Translations under genes and position numbers: made by a program | Notes under the pieces: model-generated | The model's database searches: none | What the model was told of the DNA's origin: nothing | The model's input: the letters and a program-made list of their open reading frames with translations, nothing else | Assembly (NCBI RefSeq): GCF_013466985.1 | Contig: NZ_CP059164.1 | Coordinates: forward strand, 310,001-374,000 | DNA: 64,000 bases | Direction of reading: 5' to 3' | DNA from: Nocardioides ungokensis | GTDB lineage: Bacteria; Actinomycetota; Actinomycetes; Propionibacteriales; Nocardioidaceae | Shown: one piece after another, positions 17,778 through 26,025 of the stretch | Position numbering within the stretch: the first letter of the stretch is position 1 | Layout of the letters: each line of letters opens with the position of its first letter

Positions 17778-18770
17778 TCAGCTCCCGGCCTTGATGACCT
17801 TCTGCGGCACGGTGAGCTGCTGGCCGTCCTTGGTCGGGTCGGCCATCATCGCGGTCAGCGTGTCGAAGGACTGCGTCATGTCCTCGGCGAACTGCAGCGC
17901 CACGACGGCGTAGATCTTCCCGTCCTTGACGGCCTGGAGGACCTCGTCGTTGCCGCCGGTCTCGGTCACGCAGGGCAGGTCCTTGCCCGCCGAGGCGAAG
18001 GCGCCGATCGCGCCGAGCGCGCCCTCGTCGTTCTGGCCGAACACGGCCTTGATGTCGGGGTGGCCCTGCAGTGCGTTGCCCACGTCGGTCTGCGCCTTGG
18101 CCCGCTCGGTCACCGTGGTGGTGGCCACGATGCTGGCGCCTGGGGCCGTTGCGGCGAGGGCCTTCTTCACCGCACCCTCGTACTGGTCCTTGCCGGCGGT
18201 GCCGGGCGAGGACTCCTCGAAGAGCACCTGGGCGTTGCCGTCGAGCTTGTCGTTGATGCAGTTGCCGAGCTCCTCGCCGGCTGCCTGTCCCTGGGCCTCG
18301 TAGTCGATCTGGTCGAAGGTGATGCCGGGCTGCATGCCGGACAGGCCGTAGTCCGCGGGCACGCCGTTGAGCAGCAGCGCGACCTTCTTCTGCTGGGCGG
18401 TCTTGACCAGGGCCGACAGCGCCGACGGCTGAACGGCGATGACCCACGCGCCGCCGACCTTGCCGGACTCGATGACGCTCTGCAGGTCGGTGGACTGCTT
18501 CTGCGGGTCGAGGGCCGGGTCCTGAACGGTGACCGTGTAGCCCTTGCTCTGGCCGTAGCCCTGGACGCCCTTGGAGAGGTCCTGCATGGCCGGGATCTGC
18601 AGGCCCAGGGGTGAGAAGGCGATGCTCTTGGACGAGGAGCCGGAGCCGGAGCTCGGGTCGGCGCCGGCGGCGGGCTGCGTGTTGCCGCCGCAGGCGGCGA
18701 GGAGCATGAGGCTCCCGGCGGCCACGGCGGCCAGCGCCGTCTTCCGCTTCGGGGTGGTCAGGGACGTCAT
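17778..18770 (-). CDS. Sugar-type ABC substrate-binding lipoprotein
   Basis: A 330-residue type I periplasmic-binding protein and the first gene of the minus-strand arm. A lipobox LLAACGG follows the signal helix, then a Ser/Gly-rich linker, then the two-lobed fold with AVFGQNDEGALGAIGAF and VTETGGNDEVLQAV in the ligand cleft region. AGGAG lies five bases before the ATG at 18770; a GTG two codons earlier is less well spaced. The fold binds sugars, polyols or related small molecules. Here it may bring in a glycosylated or cyclic substrate for the flanking catabolic genes. Confidence 0.92.
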   Translation of the reverse strand: MTSLTTPKRKTALAAVAAGSLMLLAACGGNTQPAAGADPSSGSGSSSKSIAFSPLGLQIPAMQDLSKGVQGYGQSKGYTVTVQDPALDPQKQSTDLQSVIESGKVGGAWVIAVQPSALSALVKTAQQKKVALLLNGVPADYGLSGMQPGITFDQIDYEAQGQAAGEELGNCINDKLDGNAQVLFEESSPGTAGKDQYEGAVKKALAATAPGASIVATTTVTERAKAQTDVGNALQGHPDIKAVFGQNDEGALGAIGAFASAGKDLPCVTETGGNDEVLQAVKDGKIYAVVALQFAEDMTQSFDTLTAMMADPTKDGQQLTVPQKVIKAGS

Positions 18771-18844
18771 GGTCACTCCTGGAGCTCGGTGGCGAACCGG
18801 ACTGGCCGCCTGTGTGGTCCGTCACAGGAAACCCCCGGTCCCGG

Positions 18845-18868
18845 CACTCCGGAACCCCGATCGGAGTG
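18845..18868. promoter_or_regulatory. Inverted repeat in the divergent promoter region
   Basis: CACTCCG and CGGAGTG form a perfect 7-bp inverted repeat with 10 bases between arms, midway between the two divergent arms of the catabolic island. Its position fits an operator for a dimeric regulator controlling both arms. No regulator gene is encoded inside the island. Confidence 0.45.
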
Positions 18869-18962
18869 ATGCCAACCATCGACGTCCGCTCTTTCCCCCG
18901 GGGTCGCGCGGCGACCTAGCGTGATGGCGCCACCACTGAGACACCACCTTCGAGGAGAACCC

Positions 18963-19253
18963 ATGGCCTACGTCGTCAGCGCCACCTGGACCGCACAACC
19001 CGGCAAGGAGGACGTCGTCCTGGACGCGATCGAGAAGCTGACCCCACCCTCGCGGATGGAGCCGGGCAACCGCTTCTACCAGGCCTACCAGGACCCGGCC
19101 GAGCCGACCGTCTTCCGCCTCTTCGAGGTCTACGACGACGAGACGGCGTACGCCGCGCACGGTGCGTCCGAGCACTTCGGCGAGTATGCGCTCGGGCAGG
19201 CCATCCCCGTGCTGGCCAGCCGCGAGCGCGCCTTCTTCGAGACGATCGGCTGA
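18963..19253 (+). CDS. Antibiotic biosynthesis monooxygenase (ABM)-fold protein
   Basis: A 96-residue ferredoxin-like ABM-domain protein, with VVSATWTAQPGKED at the start and RFYQAYQDPAEPTVFRLFEVYDD in the middle. Such dimers are small cofactor-free oxygenases, quinone-handling or stress proteins. GGAGAA precedes the ATG at 18963. It opens the plus-strand arm of the catabolic island and is divergent from the ABC binding protein. Confidence 0.88.
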   Translation: MAYVVSATWTAQPGKEDVVLDAIEKLTPPSRMEPGNRFYQAYQDPAEPTVFRLFEVYDDETAYAAHGASEHFGEYALGQAIPVLASRERAFFETIG

Positions 19254-19259
19254 GCTGGG

Positions 19260-20255
19260 ATGAGACTGGCCGCGTTCCGCCGACTCGGCGAGCCGGACCC
19301 GACCAGGCACGTGGGACTCGTGCTGGGCGACGGGGCCGGCTGGTCGATCCACCCCTTCGCGGACGGCACCGAGCTCGTCGCCCTGCTCGCCGCGGACCGC
19401 GACGAGCGGGAGGCCGCTGCGGACGTGGCCGCTCAGGGTGACGGCCTGCACCCCGACGAGGTGGTCCTCCTGCCGCCGGTCTACCCGGTCGCGATGCGGG
19501 ACTTCCTCACCTTCGAGGCCCACGTGGAGGGGATGGAGCGTGGCCAGGGCAACGCCGGGACGCCGGAGGAGTGGTACGACGCCCCGGTCTTCCTGTTCAT
19601 GGCACCCCATGCGGTGACCGGGCCCCACGACGACGTCGCGATGCCGCCGGACACCGAGCGCCTCGACTTCGAGCTGGAGATCGCGGCGATCGTGTGCCGC
19701 GACGTGCGCAACGTGACGCCGACCCAGGCCCGGGAGGCCATCGGCGGCTACTGCGTGATGAACGACTGGTCGGCCAGGGACGTGCAGGGCAAGGAGATGC
19801 GGCTCAAGCTCGGTCCCTCCAAGGGCAAGGACTTCGCCACCACCATCGGCCCCTGGGTCGTCACCCCCGACGAGCTCGAGGACTGCCGCGACGACGACGG
19901 CTTCCTCGACCTCGAGATGGCGGTGCGGGTCAACGGAGTCGAGCTCGGCGCCGACCGGTCGGGCCACATGGGCTGGTCCTTCGAGCAGCTGGTCTCGCAC
20001 GCCTCCCGCGCGTCGTGGGTCAAGGCCGGCGAGGTGCTCGCCTCCGGCACCTGCGCCTCCGGGGCGCTGGCCGAGTCGTGGGGACGCACCGGAGCGCTGA
20101 CGCCCCCGCCGCTGCAGGTCGGGGACGTGGTCGAGATGGCCATCGAGCGGCTCGGCTCGATCCGCAACACCGTCGTCGCTGCGACCGAGGACGTGCCCGC
20201 GAGCGTCCCCGCCCGTCGGCGGGTGCGGCCGGACGTCACGGCGGTGTCGGCATGA
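19260..20255 (+). CDS. Fumarylacetoacetate hydrolase-family enzyme
   Basis: A 331-residue FAH-family protein. The metal-binding acidic residues lie in LDFELEIAAIV, and the conserved NDWSARDVQ and GPSKGKDFATTIGPW blocks are intact. The family includes acylpyruvate hydrolases, 2-hydroxypentadienoate hydratases and oxalocrotonate decarboxylases acting after ring cleavage. It overlaps the next gene by four bases (ATGA). A second FAH enzyme closes the same operon at 24588. Confidence 0.9.
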   Translation: MRLAAFRRLGEPDPTRHVGLVLGDGAGWSIHPFADGTELVALLAADRDEREAAADVAAQGDGLHPDEVVLLPPVYPVAMRDFLTFEAHVEGMERGQGNAGTPEEWYDAPVFLFMAPHAVTGPHDDVAMPPDTERLDFELEIAAIVCRDVRNVTPTQAREAIGGYCVMNDWSARDVQGKEMRLKLGPSKGKDFATTIGPWVVTPDELEDCRDDDGFLDLEMAVRVNGVELGADRSGHMGWSFEQLVSHASRASWVKAGEVLASGTCASGALAESWGRTGALTPPPLQVGDVVEMAIERLGSIRNTVVAATEDVPASVPARRRVRPDVTAVSA

Positions 20256-21628
20256 CCGAGGTCGTCACCCGCAACCCCGCGACCGGCCGGGAGCTGCGCC
20301 GGTACGCCGGCCACGACGACGCCGCGGTCGAGTCCGCGCTCGCGTCGACGTACGCCGCCTCGGAGGCCTGGCGGACCACCGCGCTCGAGGAGCGGCTGAC
20401 CCTGCTGCGCGGCGTGGGCAAGCTGCTCACCGAGCGTCGCGAGGAGTACGCCGCGCTGATCACCGCCGAGATGGGCAAGCCGGTCACCGAGGCGCTCGCC
20501 GAGGTCGACAAGTGCGCCTGGAACTGCGCCGTCGTCGGCGAGCTCGCCCCCGGCTGGCTGGCCGACCACGAGGTGCTCTCGGGCGCCTCCCGCTCGTGGC
20601 TGTCCTACGAGCCGCTGGGCGTCGTGTTCGCGGTGATGCCGTGGAACTTCCCGTTCTGGCAGGTGCTCCGCTTCGCGTGCGCGGCGCTGGCCGCCGGCAA
20701 CGCGGCGCTGCTCAAGCACAGCCCCGACGTGACCGGCTGCGCCCTGGCGATCGAGGACCTCTTCGCCGACGCCGGTGCCCCCTCCGGCTTGTTCCGCGCG
20801 CTGGTCGTCGCGCCGCACGAGGTCGCCGCGGTGAGCGCGCGGGTCGTGGCCGACCCCCGGGTCGCCGCGGTCACCCTCACCGGCAGCGAGCGGGCCGGCG
20901 CCGCGGTCGCGGCCGCGGCCGGCGCCGCGGTCAAGAAGAGCGTCCTCGAGCTGGGCGGCTCCGACCCCTTCGTCGTGCTCGCCGACGCCGACCTGACGGC
21001 AGCTGCGGCAGCCGCCGCACGCTCCCGCTTCGGCAACGCCGGACAGAGCCGTGTGTCGGCCAAGCGCTTCATCGTGCACGACGCCGTCGCCGAGGAGTTC
21101 CTCTCGCTGCTGGTCGGGCAGGTCGCGATGCTGCGGCTCGGCGACCCCGCCGACCCGGCCACCACGATGGGGCCGATGGCCCGCCCTGACCTCCGCGCCG
21201 CCCTGCTCGCGCAGGTCGAACGCAGCGTCGCCGAGGGAGCAACCCTGGTCACCGGTGGGCGTGCCGTCGACGCGCCGGGCTGCTACGTCGAGCCGACCGT
21301 GCTCGACCACGTGCTGCCCGGGATGGCTGCCTTCGCCGAGGAGACCTTCGGCCCGGTCGCCGCCGTCGTCCGTGCCCGCGACGACGACCACGCCGTCGAG
21401 CTCGCCAACGACACCGACTTCGGGCTCGGCGCGTCGGTGTGGGGCCAGGCCGAGCACGCGCTGGCCGTGGGCCGGCGGATCCGCTCCGGGGCGCTCTTCG
21501 TCAACACCCCGGTCGCCTCCGACCCGCGGCTGCCCTTCGGCGGCACCGGCCGCAGCGGCTACGGCCGCGAGCTGTCAGCCGAGGGCGTCCGGGAGTTCAC
21601 CAACGTCCGGACGGTGGTGGTCGCATGA
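20252..21628 (+). CDS. Aldehyde dehydrogenase lacking the catalytic cysteine
   Basis: A 458-residue NAD(P)-dependent aldehyde dehydrogenase of the succinate-semialdehyde type. The cofactor-binding MPWNFPFWQV, the general base Glu233 in LELGG, and EETFGPVAAV are present. The nucleophile motif reads FGNAGQSRVSAKRF, with Arg267 (codon CGT at 21050) where family members have Cys (TGT or TGC). One base change would account for it. As written the enzyme could not form the thiohemiacetal. In a meta-cleavage pathway this gene would oxidise a muconic semialdehyde-type intermediate. It is coupled on both sides by ATGA overlaps. Confidence 0.9.
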   Translation: MTEVVTRNPATGRELRRYAGHDDAAVESALASTYAASEAWRTTALEERLTLLRGVGKLLTERREEYAALITAEMGKPVTEALAEVDKCAWNCAVVGELAPGWLADHEVLSGASRSWLSYEPLGVVFAVMPWNFPFWQVLRFACAALAAGNAALLKHSPDVTGCALAIEDLFADAGAPSGLFRALVVAPHEVAAVSARVVADPRVAAVTLTGSERAGAAVAAAAGAAVKKSVLELGGSDPFVVLADADLTAAAAAAARSRFGNAGQSRVSAKRFIVHDAVAEEFLSLLVGQVAMLRLGDPADPATTMGPMARPDLRAALLAQVERSVAEGATLVTGGRAVDAPGCYVEPTVLDHVLPGMAAFAEETFGPVAAVVRARDDDHAVELANDTDFGLGASVWGQAEHALAVGRRIRSGALFVNTPVASDPRLPFGGTGRSGYGRELSAEGVREFTNVRTVVVA

Positions 21629-22050
21629 CCGGCACGCTCGACCACGTCGGCCTGGCCGTGGGCGACCTCGAAGCCATGCGGCAGTGGTACTGCGCCCAGC
21701 TCGGCCTGACGGTGGAGCTCGAGTTCGCCCTCGACCACGTCGACTTCCGCGGCACGATGCTGCGCCACCCCGACGGGTGGGCGATCGAGCTGCTGCACCG
21801 GACGGGCAGTGCCGCCGGGCCCCAGGCCGCGAACCCCGTCGACGCCGCCCTCACCCGCGGCTTCGGTCACCTGGCGCTGGACGTGCCCGACGTCGACGCG
21901 GCGTACACCGCCCTGGTCGTCGCGGGCGCCACCGACCGGATGTCGCCGCGGCCCTCACCCGAGCCCGGGGTGCGGATGGCCTACGTGGCCGACCCGGAGG
22001 GCAACCTGGTCGAGCTGCTCGACCGCACGTCCGCGGGAGCGGCACGATGA
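21625..22050 (+). CDS. VOC (glyoxalase/dioxygenase-fold) protein
   Basis: A 141-residue single-unit VOC protein with the paired beta-alpha-beta-beta-beta modules: LDHVGLAVGDLEAMRQWYCAQ at the start, FGHLALDVPDVDAAY in the second half and DPEGNLVELLDR at the end. The Glu of NLVELL and the His residues of LDHVGL and GHLAL are the usual metal ligands. It may be a lactoylglutathione lyase-like isomerase or a small dioxygenase. It sits between the aldehyde dehydrogenase and an SDR with four-base overlaps on both sides. Confidence 0.87.
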   Translation: MTGTLDHVGLAVGDLEAMRQWYCAQLGLTVELEFALDHVDFRGTMLRHPDGWAIELLHRTGSAAGPQAANPVDAALTRGFGHLALDVPDVDAAYTALVVAGATDRMSPRPSPEPGVRMAYVADPEGNLVELLDRTSAGAAR

Positions 22051-22820
22051 CCGGGCGCCTCACCGGCAAGATCGCGCTGATCACCGGCGTCGCCGGCGGC
22101 ATGGGGGTGACCGCGGCGCGGATGTTCGCGGCCGAGGGCGCCCGTGTCGTGGGCTGCGACCTCGACAAGGACGGCGCTGCCCGCACCCAGGAGCTGGTCC
22201 GCGCCGAGGGCGGCGAGATCACCGTGATGGGTGGGGTCGACCTCGGGGACGCGGCCGCCGCGCGCGAGTGGGTCGACACCGCGGTGGCGACGTACGACGG
22301 CATCGACGTGCTCTACAACAACGCCTCGACCCAGCGCTTCGGCGCGATCGACGAGCTCACCGTCGAGGAGTGGGACTTCACGATGCGCAACGAGCTCTCG
22401 CTCGTCTACTACACGGTGCGCGCCGCCTGGCCGCACCTCAAGGCGTACGGCGGCGGCTCGATCGTCAACGTCGGCTCCATCGCGGCGCTGCGCGGCGTGG
22501 AGTTCATGTCGCAGAACGCCCATGCCAGCGCCAAGGCCGGCGTCATCGCCCTGACCCAGCAGCTGGTGGTCGAGGGCGGGCCGCACGGGATCCGCGCCAA
22601 CGTGATCAGCCCGGGCATGACCGAGACCCCCAACACCGCACCACTGCTGGCCGACCCGTCGGAACGCTTCCCCGGGGTCGTCCTCGACCGCATCCCCCTG
22701 GGACGGCACGGCCGTCCCGAGGACGTGGTCAACGCCGCGATCTTCCTGGCCTCCGACGAGTCCTCGTGGATCAGCGGCACCAACATCGTCGTCGACGGGG
22801 GCGGCTCGGTCCTCGGCTGA
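22047..22820 (+). CDS. SDR-family protein with altered active site
   Basis: A 257-residue short-chain dehydrogenase-type protein. The nucleotide-binding GVAGGMG (about residue 14) and NNAS are present, as is the active-site Ser in VNVGSIAAL. The catalytic YxxxK reads HASAK, so Tyr is replaced by His while Lys is kept. The C-terminal ISGTNIVVDGGG is normal. The reaction may differ from simple alcohol oxidation. It overlaps the VOC gene by four bases and is followed by the extradiol dioxygenase after 31 bases. Confidence 0.88.
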   Translation: MTGRLTGKIALITGVAGGMGVTAARMFAAEGARVVGCDLDKDGAARTQELVRAEGGEITVMGGVDLGDAAAAREWVDTAVATYDGIDVLYNNASTQRFGAIDELTVEEWDFTMRNELSLVYYTVRAAWPHLKAYGGGSIVNVGSIAALRGVEFMSQNAHASAKAGVIALTQQLVVEGGPHGIRANVISPGMTETPNTAPLLADPSERFPGVVLDRIPLGRHGRPEDVVNAAIFLASDESSWISGTNIVVDGGGSVLG

Positions 22821-22851
22821 GCACCCCGCCACAAGAGAAGGAACAGCAACC

Positions 22852-23808
22852 ATGAGTCACCTCAACGAGCACGGCATCACCCACCTGCGGCACGTCGACC
22901 TCGCCGTGCCCGACTTCGAGACGCAGCGCACCTTCTACAAGGACACGTGGGGCCTCACCGAGGTCGGCAAGGACGGCGACCTGTCGTACTTCGCCGCCGA
23001 GGGCTCCCCGGAGCAGTACGTGGTCCGCCTCCGCGGCACGGACGACAAGCGCCTCGACCTGATCTCCTTCGGTGCCGAGAGCCCGCAGGCCGTGGACGCG
23101 CTCGCGCAGAAGCTCGGCACCGGAGGAGTCCAGCTCGTCAGCGAGCCCGGCGTGCTGCAGACCGCCGGCGGTGGGTACGGCTTCCGGTTCTTCGACGTGG
23201 ACGGCCGGACCGTCGAGATCTCGGCCGACGTGGAGACGCGTCAGCACCGGGCGATCGAGGAGGGAGAGGCCATCCCGGTCCGTATCTCGCACGCGGTGAT
23301 GAACAGCCAGGACCCCAACCGGACCAGGGACTTCTACGCAGGGGTGCTCGGCTTCAAGCTCTCCGACACGCTCTGGAGCGAGCACATGGGCGAGATGATG
23401 CACTTCATGCGGTGCAACGACTGGCACCACAGCTTCGCCATCGCGAAGGGTCCGTTCACCTCCGTGCACCACGTGTCGTTCGAGATGCGCGGCCTCGACG
23501 AGTACATGCGCGGCACCGGTCGGGTGATGCGTGCCGGGATCAAGAAGATCTGGGGCCCGGGTCGTCACAACGCCGGCAACAACACGTTCACCTACTTCCT
23601 CGACCCGAGCGGCAACACGATGGAGTACACCACCGAGCTCGCGAAGATCGAGACCGACGAGTGGCACCCCTCGCTCTACGACATCGCGGACCCGATGACG
23701 CAGGACATCTGGGGCACGGCCGACCCGATGTCCGAGATCATCGCCCGGGACTCGTTCAACGAACCCCCGACAAGGGCGTCTTCGTCGCCCCGCCGGTCTG
23801 AGCCATGA
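22852..23808 (+). CDS. Type I extradiol ring-cleavage dioxygenase
   Basis: A two-domain VOC dioxygenase of about 315 residues, related to catechol 2,3- and 2,3-dihydroxybiphenyl 1,2-dioxygenases. Each domain repeats the HVDLAVPDFETQRTFY or HAVMNSQDPNRTRDFY pattern. The second-sphere and ligand residues (His207 in VHHVSFEM, Glu258 in GNTMEYTTE) fit the 2-His-1-carboxylate iron site. It would open a catecholic ring in the middle of this operon. The last residues are out of frame: reading one base more in the C-run at 23765-23769 gives the natural ending DKGVFVAPPV with a stop at 23801. Confidence 0.88.
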   Translation: MSHLNEHGITHLRHVDLAVPDFETQRTFYKDTWGLTEVGKDGDLSYFAAEGSPEQYVVRLRGTDDKRLDLISFGAESPQAVDALAQKLGTGGVQLVSEPGVLQTAGGGYGFRFFDVDGRTVEISADVETRQHRAIEEGEAIPVRISHAVMNSQDPNRTRDFYAGVLGFKLSDTLWSEHMGEMMHFMRCNDWHHSFAIAKGPFTSVHHVSFEMRGLDEYMRGTGRVMRAGIKKIWGPGRHNAGNNTFTYFLDPSGNTMEYTTELAKIETDEWHPSLYDIADPMTQDIWGTADPMSEIIARDSFNEPPTRASSSPRRSEP

Positions 23809-24577
23809 GGCTCGACAACAGGGTCGTCGTCGTCACCGGCGCCGCCCGCGGGCAGGGTGCGGCGGAGGTGGAGGCGCTGGCTCGGGAGGGCGCGACGGTG
23901 CTCGCGACCGACGTCCTCGACGAGGAGGGGCAGGTCCTGGCGGAGAAGCTCACCGCCGACGGGCTGGCCGTCGACTACCGGCACCTCGACGTCCGCAGCC
24001 CGGAGGAGTGGGCCGCGCTGGCGGCCCGGATCGACTCGGTGCACGGGCGGGTGGACGCGCTGGTCAACAACGCCGGCGTCGCCGCCCGCGAGCGGCTGCC
24101 CCACGTCTCGCTGGACGCCTGGCAGCGCACCTTCGACATCAACGTCACCGGGCCGATGCTCGGCATCCAGGCGTTGGTGCCACTGATGCGGCCGGGCTCC
24201 TCGATCGTCAACATCTGCTCGGTCGCCGCGATGGCCGGCCACGCGGCCGTGGCGTACACCTCGAGCAAGTGGGCGCTGCGTGGCCTGACCCGCACGGCGT
24301 CGCTGGAGCTCGGGGAGCGCGGCATCCGCGTCAACGCGGTGATGCCCGGCCTCGTCGACACCCCGCTGATGGCCTCGGCCTCACCGGCGTTCACCGAGGC
24401 CGCGCTCGCCGAGATCCCGCTCGGCCGGTGGGCGTGCCCGCCGACATCGCGCCGACGATCGTCTTCCTGGTCTCCGACGACGCGGCCTACTACAACGGCG
24501 CCGAGATCGTCATCGACGGCGGCCTGACCGCACACGTGTCCCACAAGGGCATCGCCGACGCGACGCGGCCGTCATGA
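23805..24577 (+). pseudogene. SDR-family oxidoreductase, frameshifted near the C-terminus
   Basis: A classical SDR of about 257 residues. TGAARGQG, NNAG and the catalytic YTSSK are all present in the first frame from ATG 23805. At about 24432 the frame breaks: ggccggtgggc lacks one G. The next frame continues VGVPADIAPTIVFLVSDDAA to the usual IVIDGGLTAHV tail and stops at 24577. Restoring the G gives EIPLGRVGVPADI, the standard SDR sequence, so an indel is clear. The stop overlapped the following FAH start before a 14-base duplication. Confidence 0.85.
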
Positions 24578-24601
24578 GGCTGGCGACATGAGGCTGGCGA
24601 C
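24574..24601 (+). repeat. 14-bp tandem duplication at a gene junction
   Basis: ATGAGGCTGGCGAC occurs twice in direct succession. The first copy contains the SDR stop and an ATG that would make only four codons. The second carries the start of the FAH gene. Without the duplication the genes would be joined by the ATGA overlap seen elsewhere in the operon. Confidence 0.85.
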
Positions 24602-25502
24602 CGTCAGCCACGAGGGACGCGCGTACGCCGCGGTGGTGGCCGCCGGGCTCGTGCACGAGGTGCCCGGCCACTCCGTCGGGGACATGGTCGCGCTCGGCCT
24701 CGGCCGGGCGCTCGAGCTCGGCGCGGCGGCGCTCGCCGGGCCCGGCGTACCCCTGGCCGCGGTGTCCCTCGAGCTGCCCTACAAGCCGCCGAGCATCCGG
24801 GACTTCGTGACCTTCGAGAGCCACGTCGAGGGGGTGCGCCGGAGCATCGACCACGCGGTCGGCGTCCCGGAGGCGTGGTACGACGCGCCCACGTTCTACT
24901 TCACCAACCCCCACGCCCTCTACGGCCCTGGCGCGCCCATCCCGCGACCGGCAACCTGCCGCGCCCTCGACTTCGAGCTGGAGGTCGGCGTGGTGCTCGG
25001 CCGCGGCGGCTCGTCGCTCACCGAGGAGGAGGCCCGCGCGGCGATCTTCGGCTACACGATCGTCAACGACTGGTCGGCCCGTGACCTCCAGTCCCGCGAG
25101 ATGCAGGTGGGCCTCGGACCGGCCAAGGGCAAGGACTTCGCCACCTCGATCGGCCCCTGGATCGTCACCGCGGACGAGGTCGAGGAACGCCACGACGCCG
25201 ACGGCTTCCTCGACCTCGACTGCCGTGTCTCGGTCAACGGCACCGTCATCGGGCACGACCGGCTGGCGCACATGCACTGGACCTTTCCCCAGATGATCGC
25301 CCACGCGTCCCGCGACTCCGTCGTGCTCGCCGGCGACCTCCTCGCCTCCGGCACCACCGGCGGGGGTGGCTGCCTCGCCGAGCTCTGGGGCCGCAACGGC
25401 ACCCGGACCCCGCCGCCCCTCGAGCCCGGCGACGAGGTCACGATGGAGGTCGAGGCGATCGGGGTTCTGGGTGGTCGGGTGCGCGCTCCGCGAGCTGCTT
25501 GA
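24588..25502 (+). CDS. Fumarylacetoacetate hydrolase-family enzyme
   Basis: A 304-residue FAH-family enzyme, paralogous to the one at 19260. The conserved blocks are RDFVTFESHVEGV, the metal site LDFELEVGVVLG, NDWSARDLQ and GPAKGKDFATSIGPW. In a meta-cleavage pathway it would act as hydrolase, hydratase or decarboxylase on the opened ring. The start is the ATG of the second copy of the 14-base repeat. The last 65 bases overlap the convergent SRPBCC gene once that gene's frameshift is repaired. Confidence 0.9.
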   Translation: MRLATVSHEGRAYAAVVAAGLVHEVPGHSVGDMVALGLGRALELGAAALAGPGVPLAAVSLELPYKPPSIRDFVTFESHVEGVRRSIDHAVGVPEAWYDAPTFYFTNPHALYGPGAPIPRPATCRALDFELEVGVVLGRGGSSLTEEEARAAIFGYTIVNDWSARDLQSREMQVGLGPAKGKDFATSIGPWIVTADEVEERHDADGFLDLDCRVSVNGTVIGHDRLAHMHWTFPQMIAHASRDSVVLAGDLLASGTTGGGGCLAELWGRNGTRTPPPLEPGDEVTMEVEAIGVLGGRVRAPRAA

Positions 25503-25979
25503 GGTTGAGCAGCTGGCGTCGCGCCATCACCAGGTCGCCGATGCAGATGGCCGGAGCCGCGAGGCGGTTGGTCGACATCGAGACCTTGAGGAGGAGCCTC
25601 GTCGTGGTGTCGTGGGAATCAGGACGTAGGACATGAACGCGCCCATGATCGTCGCCGTCAGGTGGCGTCCGCGGTCGACCGACACGATCCGTCCCAGCGG
25701 TCGGGAGCCGGAGGAGGTGAACGCCTCACCGACCCGCGGCTCGGGAAGGTCCACGAGCTGCCGGGGCGACCGGCGCCCGCGGTTGTCGATCCAGTCGTAG
25801 GAGTACGGCGCCACCCTGACCTGGGTGACCCACGACCACACCACCGCGGGAGTGGCATGCACCGTGACGCCTCTCCACGCCTGCAGGTTCGCAGCGGCGA
25901 CGAAGTCGTCGCACGGGTAGTGCAGCGTGGTCTCGTGATCGGTGACGCCCCACCTGTCCCCCAGCATGCCGCTCATCAT
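25438..25979 (-). pseudogene. SRPBCC-family protein, frameshifted
   Basis: A START/polyketide-cyclase-like protein of about 180 residues. The first frame runs from ATG 25979 (GGAGAG upstream) through VHATPAVVWSWVTQVRVAPYSYDW and VGEAFTSSGSRPLGRIVSVD to FMSYVLI. After one missing base near 25617 the next frame gives DSHDTTTRLLLKVSMSTN and GDLVMARRQLLNLKQLAER, the usual amphipathic C-terminal helix, ending at 25438. Such proteins bind hydrophobic ligands; this one ends the minus-strand group at 25.4-28.1 kb. Confidence 0.75.
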
Positions 25980-26025
25980 CTCTCCGGTCCTCGAGAGTGC
26001 GGGGCTGCGGGGGACGGAGGTGGCG

